Source: Rotaria macrura
Taxonomy: Eukaryota > Rotifera > Eurotatoria > Philodinida > Philodinidae
Assembly (NCBI GenBank): GCA_900239685.1
Contig: OENT01000181.1
Location: 1 to 64,000, forward strand
DNA: 64,000 nucleotides
Reading direction: 5' to 3'
Shown: piece after piece, positions 25,099 through 38,433 of the stretch
How the letters are laid out: each line of letters opens with the position of its first letter
How positions within the stretch are numbered: position 1 is the first letter of the stretch
Made by a program: the position numbers and the translations under genes
The notes under the pieces: model-generated
The model's database searches: none
What the model was told of the DNA's origin: nothing
The model's input: only the letters and a program-made list of their open reading frames with translations

Positions 25099-27418
25099 AA
25101 TTGTGAATGATTTTCAACATAAAATTCTAATAAGCATGGCAATCAACTGTTAGAATATGAATTTCACATATTTTCACTGTCATGTGTGATATTGAATCTT
25201 TCTCTTCTTTTCTTTCTTGATTTAAATTATCAACAAAATAAAAGAAGTGTTCTAGTTCATCTATTAAGTTCGTGTTTGAAGAATAAAAGTTATTATTATT
25301 TTTTTGTTGAAATAAATACCGTCAAGACATCAACTGATCATCAACTTTTTTTTCAAGTCTTAGCTCGAGATAATGTAATGAAATGATTCGAAGATCTCAT
25401 ACTTTACAATTCAAAATCAAGTGCATTACGGGTACATTCAGTAATTAGAAGCATTCATTCGATTGACTGTTGATTTGTTAAAAAGCAACTGCATACTTCA
25501 TTTATAGAAAACAGAACAAGGGGACGAAAATCTCTGAAATTCTCATTCACTCATCTGCATAGTAGATGAGATAATAAACATTTTCGTTATTATTTCATGT
25601 CAGATGACTTCAAGAAATCAGTCAACTATACCGTACTCAGATAATCTATCAAGTGTGCGAAGTTAACTGCGATCTGTTGACTTATAATTCAATCCTACTG
25701 GATAGGTAGTAAGTAAAAGTTCATTTTGAACTTGCACTTAGTTTTTTTCTATTTGTAACCCTTTGTCTAGAATCCATCAGTACGGAATGCAGCAAAAGTA
25801 TTTGCCAGAATGAGACAGTGAATACGTACATTGCTATTCATGTTGTCAAAGAAATGAAATATATTGACATGATATGTGGCATCTATTTTGTATTCCAGAT
25901 TTCTTCGGTATACACTAGAGATTTTTAAGAAATTCTACTGTTGTTGTTATACTTTTCTTATTCAGTAATATCAAGAAAGTTTGTAATACATTCGCTAGCT
26001 TTTCGGATTCAGTGCGCTTGAAGTTAATATTTGATCTCATATCAAAATATGTACATAGTTTAGAATTTACATGTGAAACACAGTTTAAAATAAAAACATA
26101 CAGCCATGTAGGACAATTATTCCTTTCTTTTCATTCGAGCTAAGTGCATTATTCCATTGATTATTATTCGAATATTGAATTCAATTATTGATCATTAATA
26201 GTAGTGCAGTTGTAAAGAACAATTATCACTACCAAAGTTTCTAGCAGTATTATCAAACAAACAATAGTATAGAATCATTTGAAACAAGAGTCGAGTTTGG
26301 ATTATAAACAAAAATAAAAATATTATTCATGGTAGGATTCATATTTACAACATATTAGTGGCTCATTTTTGCGAGAAACGAAACAGACACAGATATATAC
26401 TTACAGAAACGTCCACAGACGATGAGGGTAGTTGTATTTTTATTGGACTCGAATGAACATGTCAAAACTTTGCTCAAGATTTCACCACTAAACTATTGAA
26501 TTCCAAATATGGTGAATTCCTACAGGTAGAAACATAGTAACTTTAAACTATTTACAGTATAAGCACGGTATTCACAATCCTACTTGTTAGCAGAGTATCT
26601 TCTTCTCTTTTTGTAATGGTTACACATAGTTCATCGAATTGCAATGCAAAAAATGTTGACTATACTTTCAAAAAGCGTTCTAAAACATTAGAGAGATAAT
26701 AGTTTTCAATCTGTCAACATTCATATTCCGGAATGAAGCTAATCTCAATATGTAGTCCAGACATCTGTGACATCTCTTTTTTTATATTTGAATTATAATT
26801 TTTTTATATGTTAACTCTGCGAACCCTACGAAATCATTACGAAAATAGAAGAAAATATTATCCTATAATACAAGATTATAAGCATTGCGTGTAAGTCAGG
26901 AATATATTTATATTTTCAACAGCACCAAATTTTAATTCGACACGTTGACGTTGACACTTTCAAAATGGCTTTTCACTAAAGACAAACAATTGTTTTAGTG
27001 TTAGACAATGCGCGCGTATAATTAGATGCTAGAAACCTCTTGTGTCGTAATTAACATTGCATTGTGGCATATTCAGTCTTCATTATCATCGGATGATTCA
27101 TTTAAATACTACGATCCCAACAAGAACAAATAATCTTTGTCTCGCTGAAGTCCTAGAAAAAAATATATTGATTTAATTTTTTGTGCAATTTCTGTAATGA
27201 CTTAGCTTCTCAAGGATGACTTTCAACAGAGAGACAACATATTTTAGTCAAAATAGTTGAACCGACGAATGAATACGCCTGAAAGCGATGCGTCCAAACC
27301 AAACTTGTGTGCAACCTATCTAGATTATAGTTGAAATTCAATAATCAAGAGAAGAGTAACAGATAGTAGGACTATTCTGTCCGTTTACTATTGTTGTTAA
27401 ATGTTTGTGTTATCAACA
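25099..27418. other. Intergenic DNA, no gene recognised
   Basis: AT-rich sequence after the calpain gene with a possible AATAAA near 25237. No open frame with recognisable motifs was found. Confidence 0.5.
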
Positions 27419-28507
27419 AAGTCTCGAAGATGTTCCAGATCATTCTACACCGCTCAATAACACAATACGAACAAAGCGGCAAAGTGCATTTGTAGCATGG
27501 CAATCGTTGTTTCTGACACCGATACTTGATGATTGAATGTAGTAACAAAGCTCAATTCATACTCTTCGATCCGTTGTTCAGCGATTTTTTAAATCCGTAT
27601 TCTACAAGTCATCGACATGGTTTTGCTTCCGCATCAAGTAACGAATCATATTTTCATAGGCAATGGCTCATGTCTCTTTAGTCAAATTCATGTAAATATT
27701 CTCTTTACTCTTCAGAAGTCAAGCGCAGCCTAATCAAAGTAGAAGGTTTGGCTTTCGGGAAACGTTTTTGCATCCTTGCATTAAACGGCACAGTAGATTA
27801 TTGCCTCTGAGATACATGTATAGACTAGTCATGAATGAATTTAGATCCGTCTGAAGCTGACATTGGGATATTATTTACTAATTTATCTATTCCAACATTT
27901 TGGATATCTATAGGATGTGATGCATACAATGGAATCTCTTATAATGTTGTACATCATGAGCTGATGCTAGAATCTCTGATGAGAGTCCATATATCGGAAG
28001 TTCTGATATTATTGAAGTTGATAGATGTCGTTTAGGCAGTGTACATCGGGGACAATGACCGTAGGTTAGATTACCGATCACATTGAGGTACCCGTCGATG
28101 CTATAACCGGTTCACTGTGTTTTGATTCAAGAAAAACTTCTTTTTGAGAAAAGAGTTAAATATTATAAAGATTGACGAGAAGGAAACAGGGTCGGGAAAT
28201 CCGAATAGAAAATAAGATTGAATTTTCGATAAACCTTTATAGAATTTCAATATTTTCTAAAAAGAAAAAACCCTTTTCTTCGACCGAATCGCGAGGAATC
28301 GGTGATGCTTTATCGGTAGGTGATCGTCAGGGTTGCTTTTCTAATAAAAATATGTATGATAGTGGTAGCGTAAGATCTATGGTAGAGACTCGTGCTGATG
28401 AAGGCTGCAAAATTTCAATGGTCTGTGAAAATATTGAGTGCGACACGACTACATCCGCTTTTAACGTTTTATATGATACCGTACATGTCATCTACGGCAA
28501 TCGATAG
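27419..28507 (+). pseudogene. Decayed coding region, family unknown
   Basis: Several consecutive plus-strand segments have coding-like codon use but are broken by stops and frame changes. They read LEDVPDHSTPLNNTIRTKRQ (from 27419), FDPLFSDFLNPYSTSHRHGF (about 27572), EVKRSLIKVEGLAFGKRF (about 27716), DPSEADIGILFTNLSIPTFW (27841), a frame-shifted continuation SSDIIEVDRCRLGSVHRGQ (about 27997), and GIGDALSVGDRQGCFSNKNM (about 28299) ending in a stop at 28507. No consistent set of splice sites joins them. I take this as a dead gene; the family is not recognised. A live gene with unrecognised exons is the alternative. Confidence 0.35.
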
Positions 28508-31500
28508 TCAATGTAAATGCTTGCTAAAAAGTAATAATAATGTTTGGTTCCAAGGTTCGTAGTTTTTCTAATGATCGACTGATATATGAATAGATATTTT
28601 ACGTGACACTAAAATCCACGTTACTCCTTATGATATTCATCAAGAATCTTGTATTTGAGAGCGAGTGTGTGACAATATGTTTCATGTTGATTCTATTCTC
28701 ATCAATGGTGAATGCACACTGCTTAATCAAGTTTGAGATGAGGCAGAAATAACCAGAAATCGAAACATTACATGTTGCATTTCGACAATCGAAGCTTGAG
28801 TGGTCATAAGAGAAGTGCGAAACCATTATAGAATATAATAAGAGAAGGGTAAAGTTATAGGTCAGCTAATCGATGGTGATCTATGGGTAATTCATCTATC
28901 GAATTGGGATCAAATGCTACATAAGAACTTTCCAAAAGAGCATAAAAAATCATTGGAATATGTGCATATACTACTTAGAGTCACTTGTGTAAATGTATTT
29001 TATACAGTCATTCCTGAAGTCCCTCTCCCTTGAACATCACCGATACATCCTTGAAAAGCTCTTTGTCATCCTGAATCAACAGAACTAGCAACATAATCTT
29101 CATTATCAGGTTGTATGAAAGTAAATCTGTTGTTCTGCGCTTAAGCTAGACTTTTGATAAGAGAACGCCTATGTAGTTAGTTGTACGATGTAGACAAAAA
29201 AAACCAATAAATCTTGCTCGAATAACCATCAGATGGCAACAATTCATAACTTCATCGACATTCAAACTCTTTCTATTGGTCATGACAAATATTAATCACG
29301 TACGGCCTTCGGTCGTCGGCATACTGTGAAAATATGTTACGATATTTTATCCAAAATGGATAGTATTTCATTGACGATAGACCGCAATCTAGGGAACAGA
29401 CAGCAGGATCGATCGACGAGCTCATAGAAATCTGTCTTTTGCTTTCTGAGATGTGCTAAAAACAAAAATAATTGTAGATTTCATAGTAACTCATTAGAAT
29501 CCATTGTAGGTTTGCATTCTTCGTCTGCTAGCATAAATGAAGTGTTCACACGCCTCGATTAAATGACAACTGTTTCATTTACTTGCTTCTCAATCGAATC
29601 GATGTCAGTAAAAATATCTTGATCCGTATCACTGCATGATTGTGCAAATTGAATAGCATGTAAGTAGCTACAATCGAATTCAATTGTAATTAAATGAGAT
29701 AATGAGCTGATCCATACACAACACCCAATTTATTTACTCAACAGCAAAGATGGATCATATGTGAATTTACTTCAACACATAGTCAAGTATTACTTTTGAT
29801 TTTGAAGCAATAATAATATTTTTCTTTTTGAATCATGACAAAGAAAAGTAATAGTCACCAACATAGAACGAACTCAAAAGTTATTTCGCACAGTATTCAA
29901 TGTAAAAGCAACGAAAATCGTAATTTTATATTCTTGTTCTTTTCATAATCCTCTAATATGTATAGCAAATAGTCTTCAAATTATAAACCGTGTGCAAACA
30001 GATCAGAACTATAAGTTTTGCTCTAGGTTTCACTGTATATTCTTATTGAGTGCCTCTCTTTTCTTTCAATTTCGTAAAAAATTCTCGATTCCTTATGCAA
30101 GTAACAAATACATGCAGAAAAAACACTTTATTCATTCGGAAAACAATAAGCAGTTTCGATTCGAGAAGCTGCATCGTTGCAATGTGTTTGCTTGATCGTC
30201 ACATTAACCGCAAACAATACTACTCTGGCTTCGTCAATGACGTATTTCAGTAGCACATGTGCTGCTGTTGGTTGCATTCGAAGAATCATAACGTAAGAGT
30301 TTTGATGATGAAAAGGTCTTTCAATTTATTGTAGGTTTGTTTTGTTGATCGAGTCTATTTATATATGTGAATATATAATCCAAGACATTACTACCAAAAG
30401 TGAATTTGTTTCAGACAACTCACGAGTCATGAAAAGAAAAAAAAACAGCTCGCTTCAATAAAAAAAAAGAAGAACTCAGAAGCAGCAATGTAAGATTGAC
30501 TCATCGTCACGAAAGAATAATGAAAAGAAATGTTTGTTTTGGTGAACGAGACTGTGATAAGCAGAATTGAATAAACGAAAATCAGTTCGAACGCCATGTC
30601 AGTTGAAAATATTTGCTTTTCAATAAGTTATGGTTTCAATTGAAATTCAGTTATCCGTTAACGTATGTTCTTCACACAATTCAATTATATTCAGTTTTCG
30701 AAAGCACAGCATCAAATACTGAAATGAAAACACGAAGTAAGAATCCTTTTGATGTAATAAACTATTGTTACCATGCCACGATAGATTAAGGTGGATTCGT
30801 ACAATATGTAGCAGAAATTTAAAATTGCATGTATATTTCTCTTGTTTGTTCTGATGTCTATTATTTCTTATTAAACGTTTGTTTATCCTTAGCGTATAAT
30901 AATGAGATCGGTAGACCATGGTTCGATAGAACATTATTCAGTCTATGTATCTTCTTCGTTTGTTTTTCTATAATTGTCTTGAATTTTCACTACTCACACA
31001 TTTTGTTCTTAAAATGCTGACTTTGATTTCTTTGAGATTTCTATTGAAGTCTTTTATTCGAAAAAAAACACGATACTTCAGATGAAAGATTGTGAAGGTT
31101 TGTAAAACAGAATTATTAATAGTTTTTGTTACATTTTTGGAAATATTTCATAAAAATAAAAGGAATCTTCTCTTACCGATCTACCTTAAGTTGACATTTA
31201 ATTGCAGAATAGTATATAGTATTCATCAGTTTTTTAGGATGAATGATTCTATCACTTTATCACACATAACTATATAAAAGATATGTAAATTCAACCATCT
31301 ATGATAGTGTTGCAAAATCAGTTAGGGTTTAACGTACATAATTTAAAATTATCTTTAAAAATAGCTGATGATAAAAGACGTACCGAAATTGTTGTTTTAT
31401 CTTACATAATCGAAGTTTCCCAGTCCAGGTCGCACAATAAGGTTCATATGTGGCCCTAAATACGGCCGCATGAGTGGAGGCAGTTTTACAACCTTATCAT

Positions 31501-33066
31501 AATGAGATTGCGCTGCGTATGCGCCCGTACGTTGTGAAAATACGGCACCGTATATGAGGCCGTATGATTACGCCGAGTGCATCCCTTATACAGTACTGTA
31601 TTGTCACAATATAACGGCATATATGGACCGTAATTTCATAATGATAAGGCAGTAAAACTACGTTCACTCATATGACCGTATCAATCGAGCTGAGTTGATT
31701 CAGTTGTATTAATTAAAAAGTTCGTAACAATTATCAATATCGATACATGACTTACTCAATGCAAGCCAAATAATAGTCGATGATGAACTTATGCATCGAT
31801 AACACAAGTACATTCTCTATCGAATATACTATTAAAGATGAGCTCATTTTTTTTCAAATACTATGTTTGCCTTTATCTGATTAATAATCTTTTCAGCGTC
31901 TTTATCGACACATTTATTTTTACTAGTTGATCTACTATCTGATAAATGTGAGGACATTTGCATTATTAGACGTTTCGATTGCACAACTGTTAACATAAAC
32001 CTATGCAGATGTTGAAAAACTCAATCGAAATTGCTGCTGTCGATGATCAGATATACTTTTCTGTTTTATATTTAGATAAATCTAATGCAAGAACGAAGCA
32101 ATGATACAACTTCTAGTTTTTTGAACACAATCTTCTAAGATAGTAAGTAAATCGTTGGTGTTTTTTGCATTGATAAAAAGTTCAACCTCATTGACAAAAC
32201 CATATAAGGAATCCATGACAACGGCACATTCGATTCTCAATATGAATTTATCGTTAAGTTTTCTCTGTGATAAAAACGTTTAACCATTACTAATTTTAAA
32301 AGTTAGTCACAAAAGAAAACTTTTGCTTTGTAATTGTCAAGAGTAAATCAGATGAAGAGAATAGTCGGACATGTTTTAGAATAATACAATTGAAAAGTAA
32401 TTGACTGATTCGTGTATATCAAACTCAAACGAATCTAATTCAGTGCCAACAATCTGCATTGTAACTAATTATTCTTGTCAAATAGAATGAATATCATATT
32501 CGTATTCTATTTCTATCATTTTGTATTGTTTACTGACTTTATTCAGTACTATTAACTGTTATCAAGTAAAAATAGAAACAGAATAGTAGATCTGTATTCG
32601 ATCTATTCATCATGTTAAAATATTGTTTGAATTTTTATTCATCCTTAGTAATCTTGTACTTAATCTTATTTCAATAACTAACTTCCGTTTTGTAATAAAA
32701 ACATATAAATTAAAGACACAAATTAGAAATGACTGCCGTTCCATTGTTTTTTAAGTGCTCTTTCCACTAACTCATTTATGTTAGAAGTTCTATGCTTTCG
32801 ATTCTCTTGTAGATATAATTCGTGCATTGAAACAGCACATTGGTTTGCATGTAAATTTTACGATCAATTTATGTGATTCCGTTTTCTTTCTCCTTGAAAG
32901 ATATACTTGCCGAAAACATTAGAAAAGAATCGACACTTCTTTACTCTCTACTTTGATACACAACATGCATTTGTTTCGTGTATAGAACATACATCGCTTT
33001 CGATCTAGGTTCAATTTCAGTTTTTAACAGACTTTATTCCTGTGATAATAAAATAAATATATATAC
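28508..33066. other. Gene-poor stretch with one fold-back element
   Basis: No supported gene. A diverged inverted-repeat element at 31460-31681 is listed separately. Short open frames on both strands lack motifs or splice support. Confidence 0.45.
31460..31681. repeat. Diverged fold-back (MITE-like) element, locally GC-rich
   Basis: The left half begins ATACGGCCGCATGAGTG with GGCAGTTTTAC and CCTTATCATAATGA following. The right half returns the same blocks in reverse complement (TCATAATGATAAGG, GTAAAACTACGTTCACTCAT, GACCGTAT). About 222 bp in all, with repeated TACGGC/GCCGTA words in both orientations and clearly higher GC than the flanks. No target duplication is visible, so superfamily is unknown. 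Confidence 0.5.
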
Positions 33067-33226
33067 ATGAGTGAATTGGAACTTTTTCGTACCATTAACG
33101 CAGAAAAAAGGAAGCCGACCAAAATAATTTTTGAGTGGTGACATTTGTTATACTCTATGCCTGTACTGCGAAGAAAAAATTCCCACCACTCCATCGAACA
33201 TCAAGGGGGATATACGTCATGCAAAC
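33067..33226 (+). pseudogene. Possible degenerate BED-type zinc-finger fragment
   Basis: From ATG 33067 the frame reads MSELELFRTINAEKRKPTKI and then reaches TGA. A one-base shift restores a frame reading LCLYCEEKIPTTPSNIKGDI then RHANM. The Cys-x2-Cys, SN and RH spacing resembles the BED finger that opens many hAT transposases. The frameshift and short length suggest a transposon remnant. Resemblance is by eye and weak. Confidence 0.25.
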
Positions 33227-35735
33227 ATGTATTTGATTTTTCTCACGGGTGCTATTTGCTACTACATAAGGCTTTACACTTACTACACTTTTAGACAAAT
33301 TTTTCGAATTGGTAGGATAATTCTTACATTTATTATTATCACTAACAAAATTTGATGAAAGTGTGATATATGTTGAACATGTAAATCAGTAATGCATTTC
33401 TGAATTTTGAAACGATAATAATTCAATACTCTACCGTATTAAGAGTAAAACTACCTTACAAGTTAATTGTCAATTATTCTTGTGTGTAGTCAACTTAGAG
33501 GATGTTTTCGAAATGAAACAAATCGAATAGTATCTGATACGCGATTCAGATACTATTCCTAATATCCGTTAAAATATCTTTTGGGAAGAATGTCCTTCTA
33601 CATTTCTTCATTTAATGTAAGTTTCTTAGCGATGGAAAAAGATAGAAAACTGAAATTAACATGGAATGGACAACCCCAAGAATTAAATCTAGGGTAAAAA
33701 TTTGAATGAATACTAGCAAGTTGTTTACGAGTTATTTACAAAGAAGTTTTCAAAAAATGTTCTTTTCTACAAAAAGAGTGAATATCTATTTTATAGAAAA
33801 AGATTGTGCTATTCTATGTAGGAAAGAATCATTAAAGCAAAACAATTCTAAGCAGGTGTTTACTAACTTAGTTCTTCATCTTTTGAATACCTTCGTTCTC
33901 TTCAAACATGTTTGCCATAGAATAAAGTTGGAGTTCAGTACTCTTCTACGCAAAAGTGACGAAGTGTATGACATAGAATGTCGAGGACCAAAGACCATAA
34001 AACGAAGAAGATGGTAGAGAGCGATATATAACAATTAGTAGAACATATGACGCTATACAAAACTGACCATTCATTGTTTTACTTTCTTTTCTTCGACTGT
34101 TCAAAAAAGTTCATTTCTTCTAAAGTACATCTGACTATAAAATATGGTTCTGTCGCATTAGACGGCTCATAAATCAGGGACAGTAAGAGTTGAAGTGGTG
34201 AAATTGAGTGTGCCAGTGGGACTCCCAAAGAGACTAGAAACATATGAAAAAATTGTCGAAATCAATTCAAGAAAACAAAATTTATTTGCCAAATATAACT
34301 AAAATCTCAATAGTACCAAAAATTTGCAATCCACTTATATATATATATATACATATATGTAAGTGAGTAAGCAAATTCACACCAGGAAACAAACTAGTAG
34401 TATCATAATCTAGGAGTTTAGGTTGAGTTTCGGTGAGAATGAATACCTTCATTCCATAATGCAATCAGCACGTCTTTGTCTTGAAAAAACTTGCGTTGTA
34501 ATTTACAGAATCGAATATAGTGATTCGGTTGAGATTTACATCTTTAGAAATGCGTAAAATAAACGATATACTACTATTAGTCAAAGCACGTTTTTGTCTA
34601 TGAGTGAGTAGACAACAACTTAGTGTCTCGTTATCCCCACAAGCATCAAGTCAAAGTGACATAAATCAATGGAGAGTTTTTTCTAAGCTTCATATTGTGC
34701 AAAATCTGTCATCTTATTTGATTGATCATTGATTTTACAAGAAAAATCCTCAATATTCTCTACGATAACATTATTAAGATGTGTCATTTTGTTGCCAACT
34801 TAATAGTGTTTTTCTCATTTATGAGCAGAACATAACAAAATCAAATTTAGATGACAGAAGATATAGCCAAAAAATAGAACATGCAAAAGATCACCATAGA
34901 TTCAGTGGATGATTTTCGATGTATTCGATTGATGATGTTTTGCTTATCGAATAATGAATTATTGTTTACAGCTACGATAAAGAAGCCACTTGATATTGAT
35001 GAATAATATACGTCCGTGATCATTACTTTCTTGGAATAATCAATACTTCCTAATTAAATAAGCGTAAGTTTTCATTGAAATAGATCACCAAAAATTGGTT
35101 ATTGTTAGTTGCCTTTGCTAGGATGTAGTTAACTACTCGGTAACATCTGATTTCTTTATGCCGATGTGTAAGTGCTAAAAGACTAAAAATATGTTCATAT
35201 GTAATTTAAGTAAATGTAGTATTGGTACGTATCGTCAAAAATCGAATGCAAAAAGGAACACAACTTCCTCTGAACCTCAGTAGTCTTTGATTTCCATGCA
35301 CTAGTAGATATATGTCTTAGTTAACATGGAACTTGAAATGAAGCAAAACACTCGAAAACGCTGTTCCACGATTAGAATTCATTGTACGAGTAAAATTTCA
35401 GAAATCAAATGAAGTAATTGATTTCGAAAAAATAATTTCAATCCTTTATGTTTCATTAAACTCGATGTATAAGCAACGTTTCATGATTTATCGGGGCTTG
35501 TCATGCTGTCGTGTACTACTTGAATCAACTAGTTCATCATGGGCCATAGATTATAGTCGTTAGACAATCATACTTAGCTTTCATAAAAAAAATAGAAAAA
35601 AAGAAATCTATGACGTAAATCAATGTTGTTTTTCATAACGTCAATTTCTTTGCTAATCGCCAATATATAAATGCAATAGGAAATGCTTTTAAATAATTCA
35701 CTAGATCAATCATTATTAACCATGTCCTCATTGAT
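33227..35735. other. Gene-poor stretch
   Basis: No gene is recognised. It contains a perfect 13 bp hairpin (33525-33558) and a TA-rich near-palindrome around 34335-34372. Confidence 0.45.
33525..33558. repeat. Perfect 13 bp hairpin
   Basis: GAATAGTATCTGA (33525-33537) and TCAGATACTATTC (33546-33558) are exact reverse complements around an 8 nt loop (TACGCGAT). It is not next to a recognised gene end; function unknown. Confidence 0.6.
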
Positions 35736-36362
35736 AGAAAAGTTATGATAGAAACTAACCTCGTTGCCGAAGCACTTGCAATAGAATCGCTGTAAGACAA
35801 TCGTGTGTAACTTTACATTTGCATGATATTTATTATCAAACATATCGCGTACATCAATTAATATTTTGTTTGATACTATTCATTTCATTATTCAATCTAG
35901 TCGTGTCAGCACGCAATCAACTAATTTCTTGTCATTGTTTGTTTGATTTTTCCATATTACATCGATCATGTTCTTGACTTATTTGCATGACTAATGATCT
36001 ACGATGGAACAAGCTTTTTGTGAGCATCATCAAACATTAAATCATTATCGAATTGCGAGCACCAACCAAAGCTGAAGATGCGAGAACGAAGAAGCATATA
36101 CTACGTTACATTTACACGTCCATTCTCATGTATTCACATTCCTATGTTTAATGATGCCACTCGTTCGCCTAATCTGTTGATTTCATAAGTTAAAGAATTT
36201 ATTCAAGACTTAATGAAATCATCATCTACAATAGAATGTTTTCGACAAAAACATGAACTATTACAACGAGATTAAGTCCGAGATGCACGTTTTACATAGT
36301 ATACTGCTCCAGAATTTCGAGACAAAAGAGTCACATCGTATGACCTCGCCAACAAGACAATG
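35736..36362 (+). pseudogene. Multi-exon pseudogene remnant, family unknown
   Basis: A short segment ending TNLVAEALAIESL runs into a good GTAAG donor at 35792. A second block, 36108-36362, reads TFTRPFSCIHIPMFNDATRS, VKEFIQDLMKSSSTIECFRQ, KHELLQRD and YTAPEFRDKRVTSYDLANKT in one frame, interrupted by three in-frame stops, and ends at a GTAAGC donor (36363). A different frame upstream (from ATG 36004, EQAFCEHHQTLNHYRIAST) also looks coding, implying a frameshift. Retained splice signals with broken frames point to a decayed spliced gene rather than a transposon. I do not recognise the family. Confidence 0.35.
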
Positions 36363-37677
36363 GTAAGCTCTGCAAGAAAAAAAAACATTAAGAAGCTAAA
36401 TATTCTTCTTTTCTAACATCAAATTTTTATCGACTGAAGAGAAGAGAATATGCTGATTCTTATTGGATCATATATTAAGTCACAACATCTAAGAGTTTTG
36501 GTTAGCCTACATAGAAAAAAGTTTGTATTATCATATTTATTGCGAATAAATATTATCTATGAATTCTAGTAATCGAAATTAGTTTTCTGTTTTATTACAA
36601 GTATCTGTCAGCGCTTACATCGAACTCACAGAATTTTGTTTACACACTCACCATCATAATCTCAATTGGTTCAGTGAGTATCATTCGCTAGTAACGACAA
36701 TATCTAAACCACGTTTCAACATGTTTTCTCATTTCACTACATAAATAATAGTTAGTACAAATAACTTTCGGATAATCTTACTCTCAGTCGTCTGACTTTG
36801 TTGATGTTTTTACTGTCAATGTTCTTATTTCAACTAAGGTTTAGAAGGTGAAAAGACAGTTTAGTTGTGATAGATATGAATCACTGCACGTTGCTCCCTA
36901 ATTCTTCTAAACAATATTGAGTTTTTTCTATTTCTCTCAAGCTTTATCGGTGTCGTTCAATTGTTAGAAAAGGTCAGTTTTCATCAAAAACGTGACAAGT
37001 AAGAAACGTCCACGAGACAAAAGTCTCCAGTTTCTTCCTTAGAAAATGATATTACGTGCTGTTGGCAAGATGATTTTTCTAACGATCTTTGATTATATTC
37101 TTAATTTCTAACCTCTATCCTACTCACTCGAGAAAGAAAATGTTTTCAGAAGCAAGTATGAAAATCACCATCTAGCACTTTCGATTCGTGTTTTTCATTC
37201 AACTCGATTCTACTTCTAGTTTATCAAACATTCATTTAACTATGATAGCACTATTTTGTGTGAACCTGTTCGAACATTCTAATTTTCGTCTCAAGACGAA
37301 AGAGTTACAAAGAAATGGCTCTGTCATGTCCTCATCTAAACATATTCTTTCAAATCAACAGAATAGGTTTCAATAATACAAACCGATAGAAAAGTTTGGT
37401 GGGAGACGAGCGAGGGAAGATTCCCTTTTTAATTATTCACCAAGATTTTATTTTAGTAGAAAAAAAAAGCAGATCTTAATTGTCATTGTTCAGTTGGTAT
37501 TATGACTTTATCGTCTTTTCTTCTTACTAATTAAAGATTCTAGTACAAAATTGATAAAGTAGCACATAAAGAAAAGAAAATTACATTAGTTTTCTTCATT
37601 AGTTCATTTTTGTTTACTTCGTTAATTTTTTTTTCCGAAGAAAAATAGTTTATAATAGAATACTTACTTTTCAATAT
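36363..37677. other. No gene recognised
   Basis: AT-rich sequence downstream of the pseudogene remnant, with no supported coding frames or repeats. Confidence 0.45.
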
Positions 37678-37686
37678 CTACACATC

Positions 37687-38433
37687 GGGAACCCGAAAGT
37701 TGCGCACGGAAAGATGCGCACGAAGTGTGAAACGTTATCAAATATTTAACGAAAAAAAAATTTATTAGCTTTATTTTATTTTTTAAATCATATATTGAAA
37801 CATATAGACTTGTGAACAGACAAAAAATAGACACATAAACTATCGTGATCATAGTGATTATATGGTTATAATGGATATTTTTAATGAGGATATCTAATTT
37901 AGAGTAATATTATGTGCTAAAGCCGTGATTTGATCAATAATGTTGCGGTGAGGATTCGAGACAAGATTTTGTAAACGGTTGTCAAGATGTTGATATTTTT
38001 TTTTCTTTGAAACAGGTTCACCAACATTAACGGTCGACCTTTCTCTGTTGTAGTAAATTGAACAGCAGTAGACATGATAGAATAATATAGAGAATAATCA
38101 GTTCTGTTAGTTCGATCTCTTGTGTGTTCTTTTATAGAGAACATTTTGTTCTCAAAATGAGCTTAACTTAATTGCGACAAAGTATCAAACGGATCAATTA
38201 TTGATTGATCAAAAATCGTTAGTCATTTGACAGGATAATCATCTCTACCTATTATACATCTTTCACCATAATTCATATTCAATTTCGATTAAAAATGTTC
38301 TAATGTTTCCCTGTATCTTGTGTTGTTTTGATTATTTTCTACCACGAAACAAAAGTTAAATATCTCGTGCGCAACTTTCGTCGTGCGCAACTTTCCGTGC
38401 GCATCTTTCGTCGTGCGCACTTTTCGTAGACCC
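37687..38433. mobile_element. Non-autonomous DNA transposon, Mutator-like (747 bp)
   Basis: Both ends carry inward-facing copies of GAAAG(T/A)TGCGCACG: two at the left (37694-37722) and four variants at the right (38365-38428). The tips are GGGAACCCGAAAG (left) and, reversed, GGGTCTACGAAAAG (right). The flanks are CTACACATC (37678-37686) and CTACACACC (38434-38442), a 9 bp direct repeat with one mismatch. A 9 bp duplication with GGG-type tips and repeated subterminal motifs fits Mutator-like elements. No transposase frame exists inside, so it depends on an enzyme in trans. Classification is inference. Confidence 0.6.
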
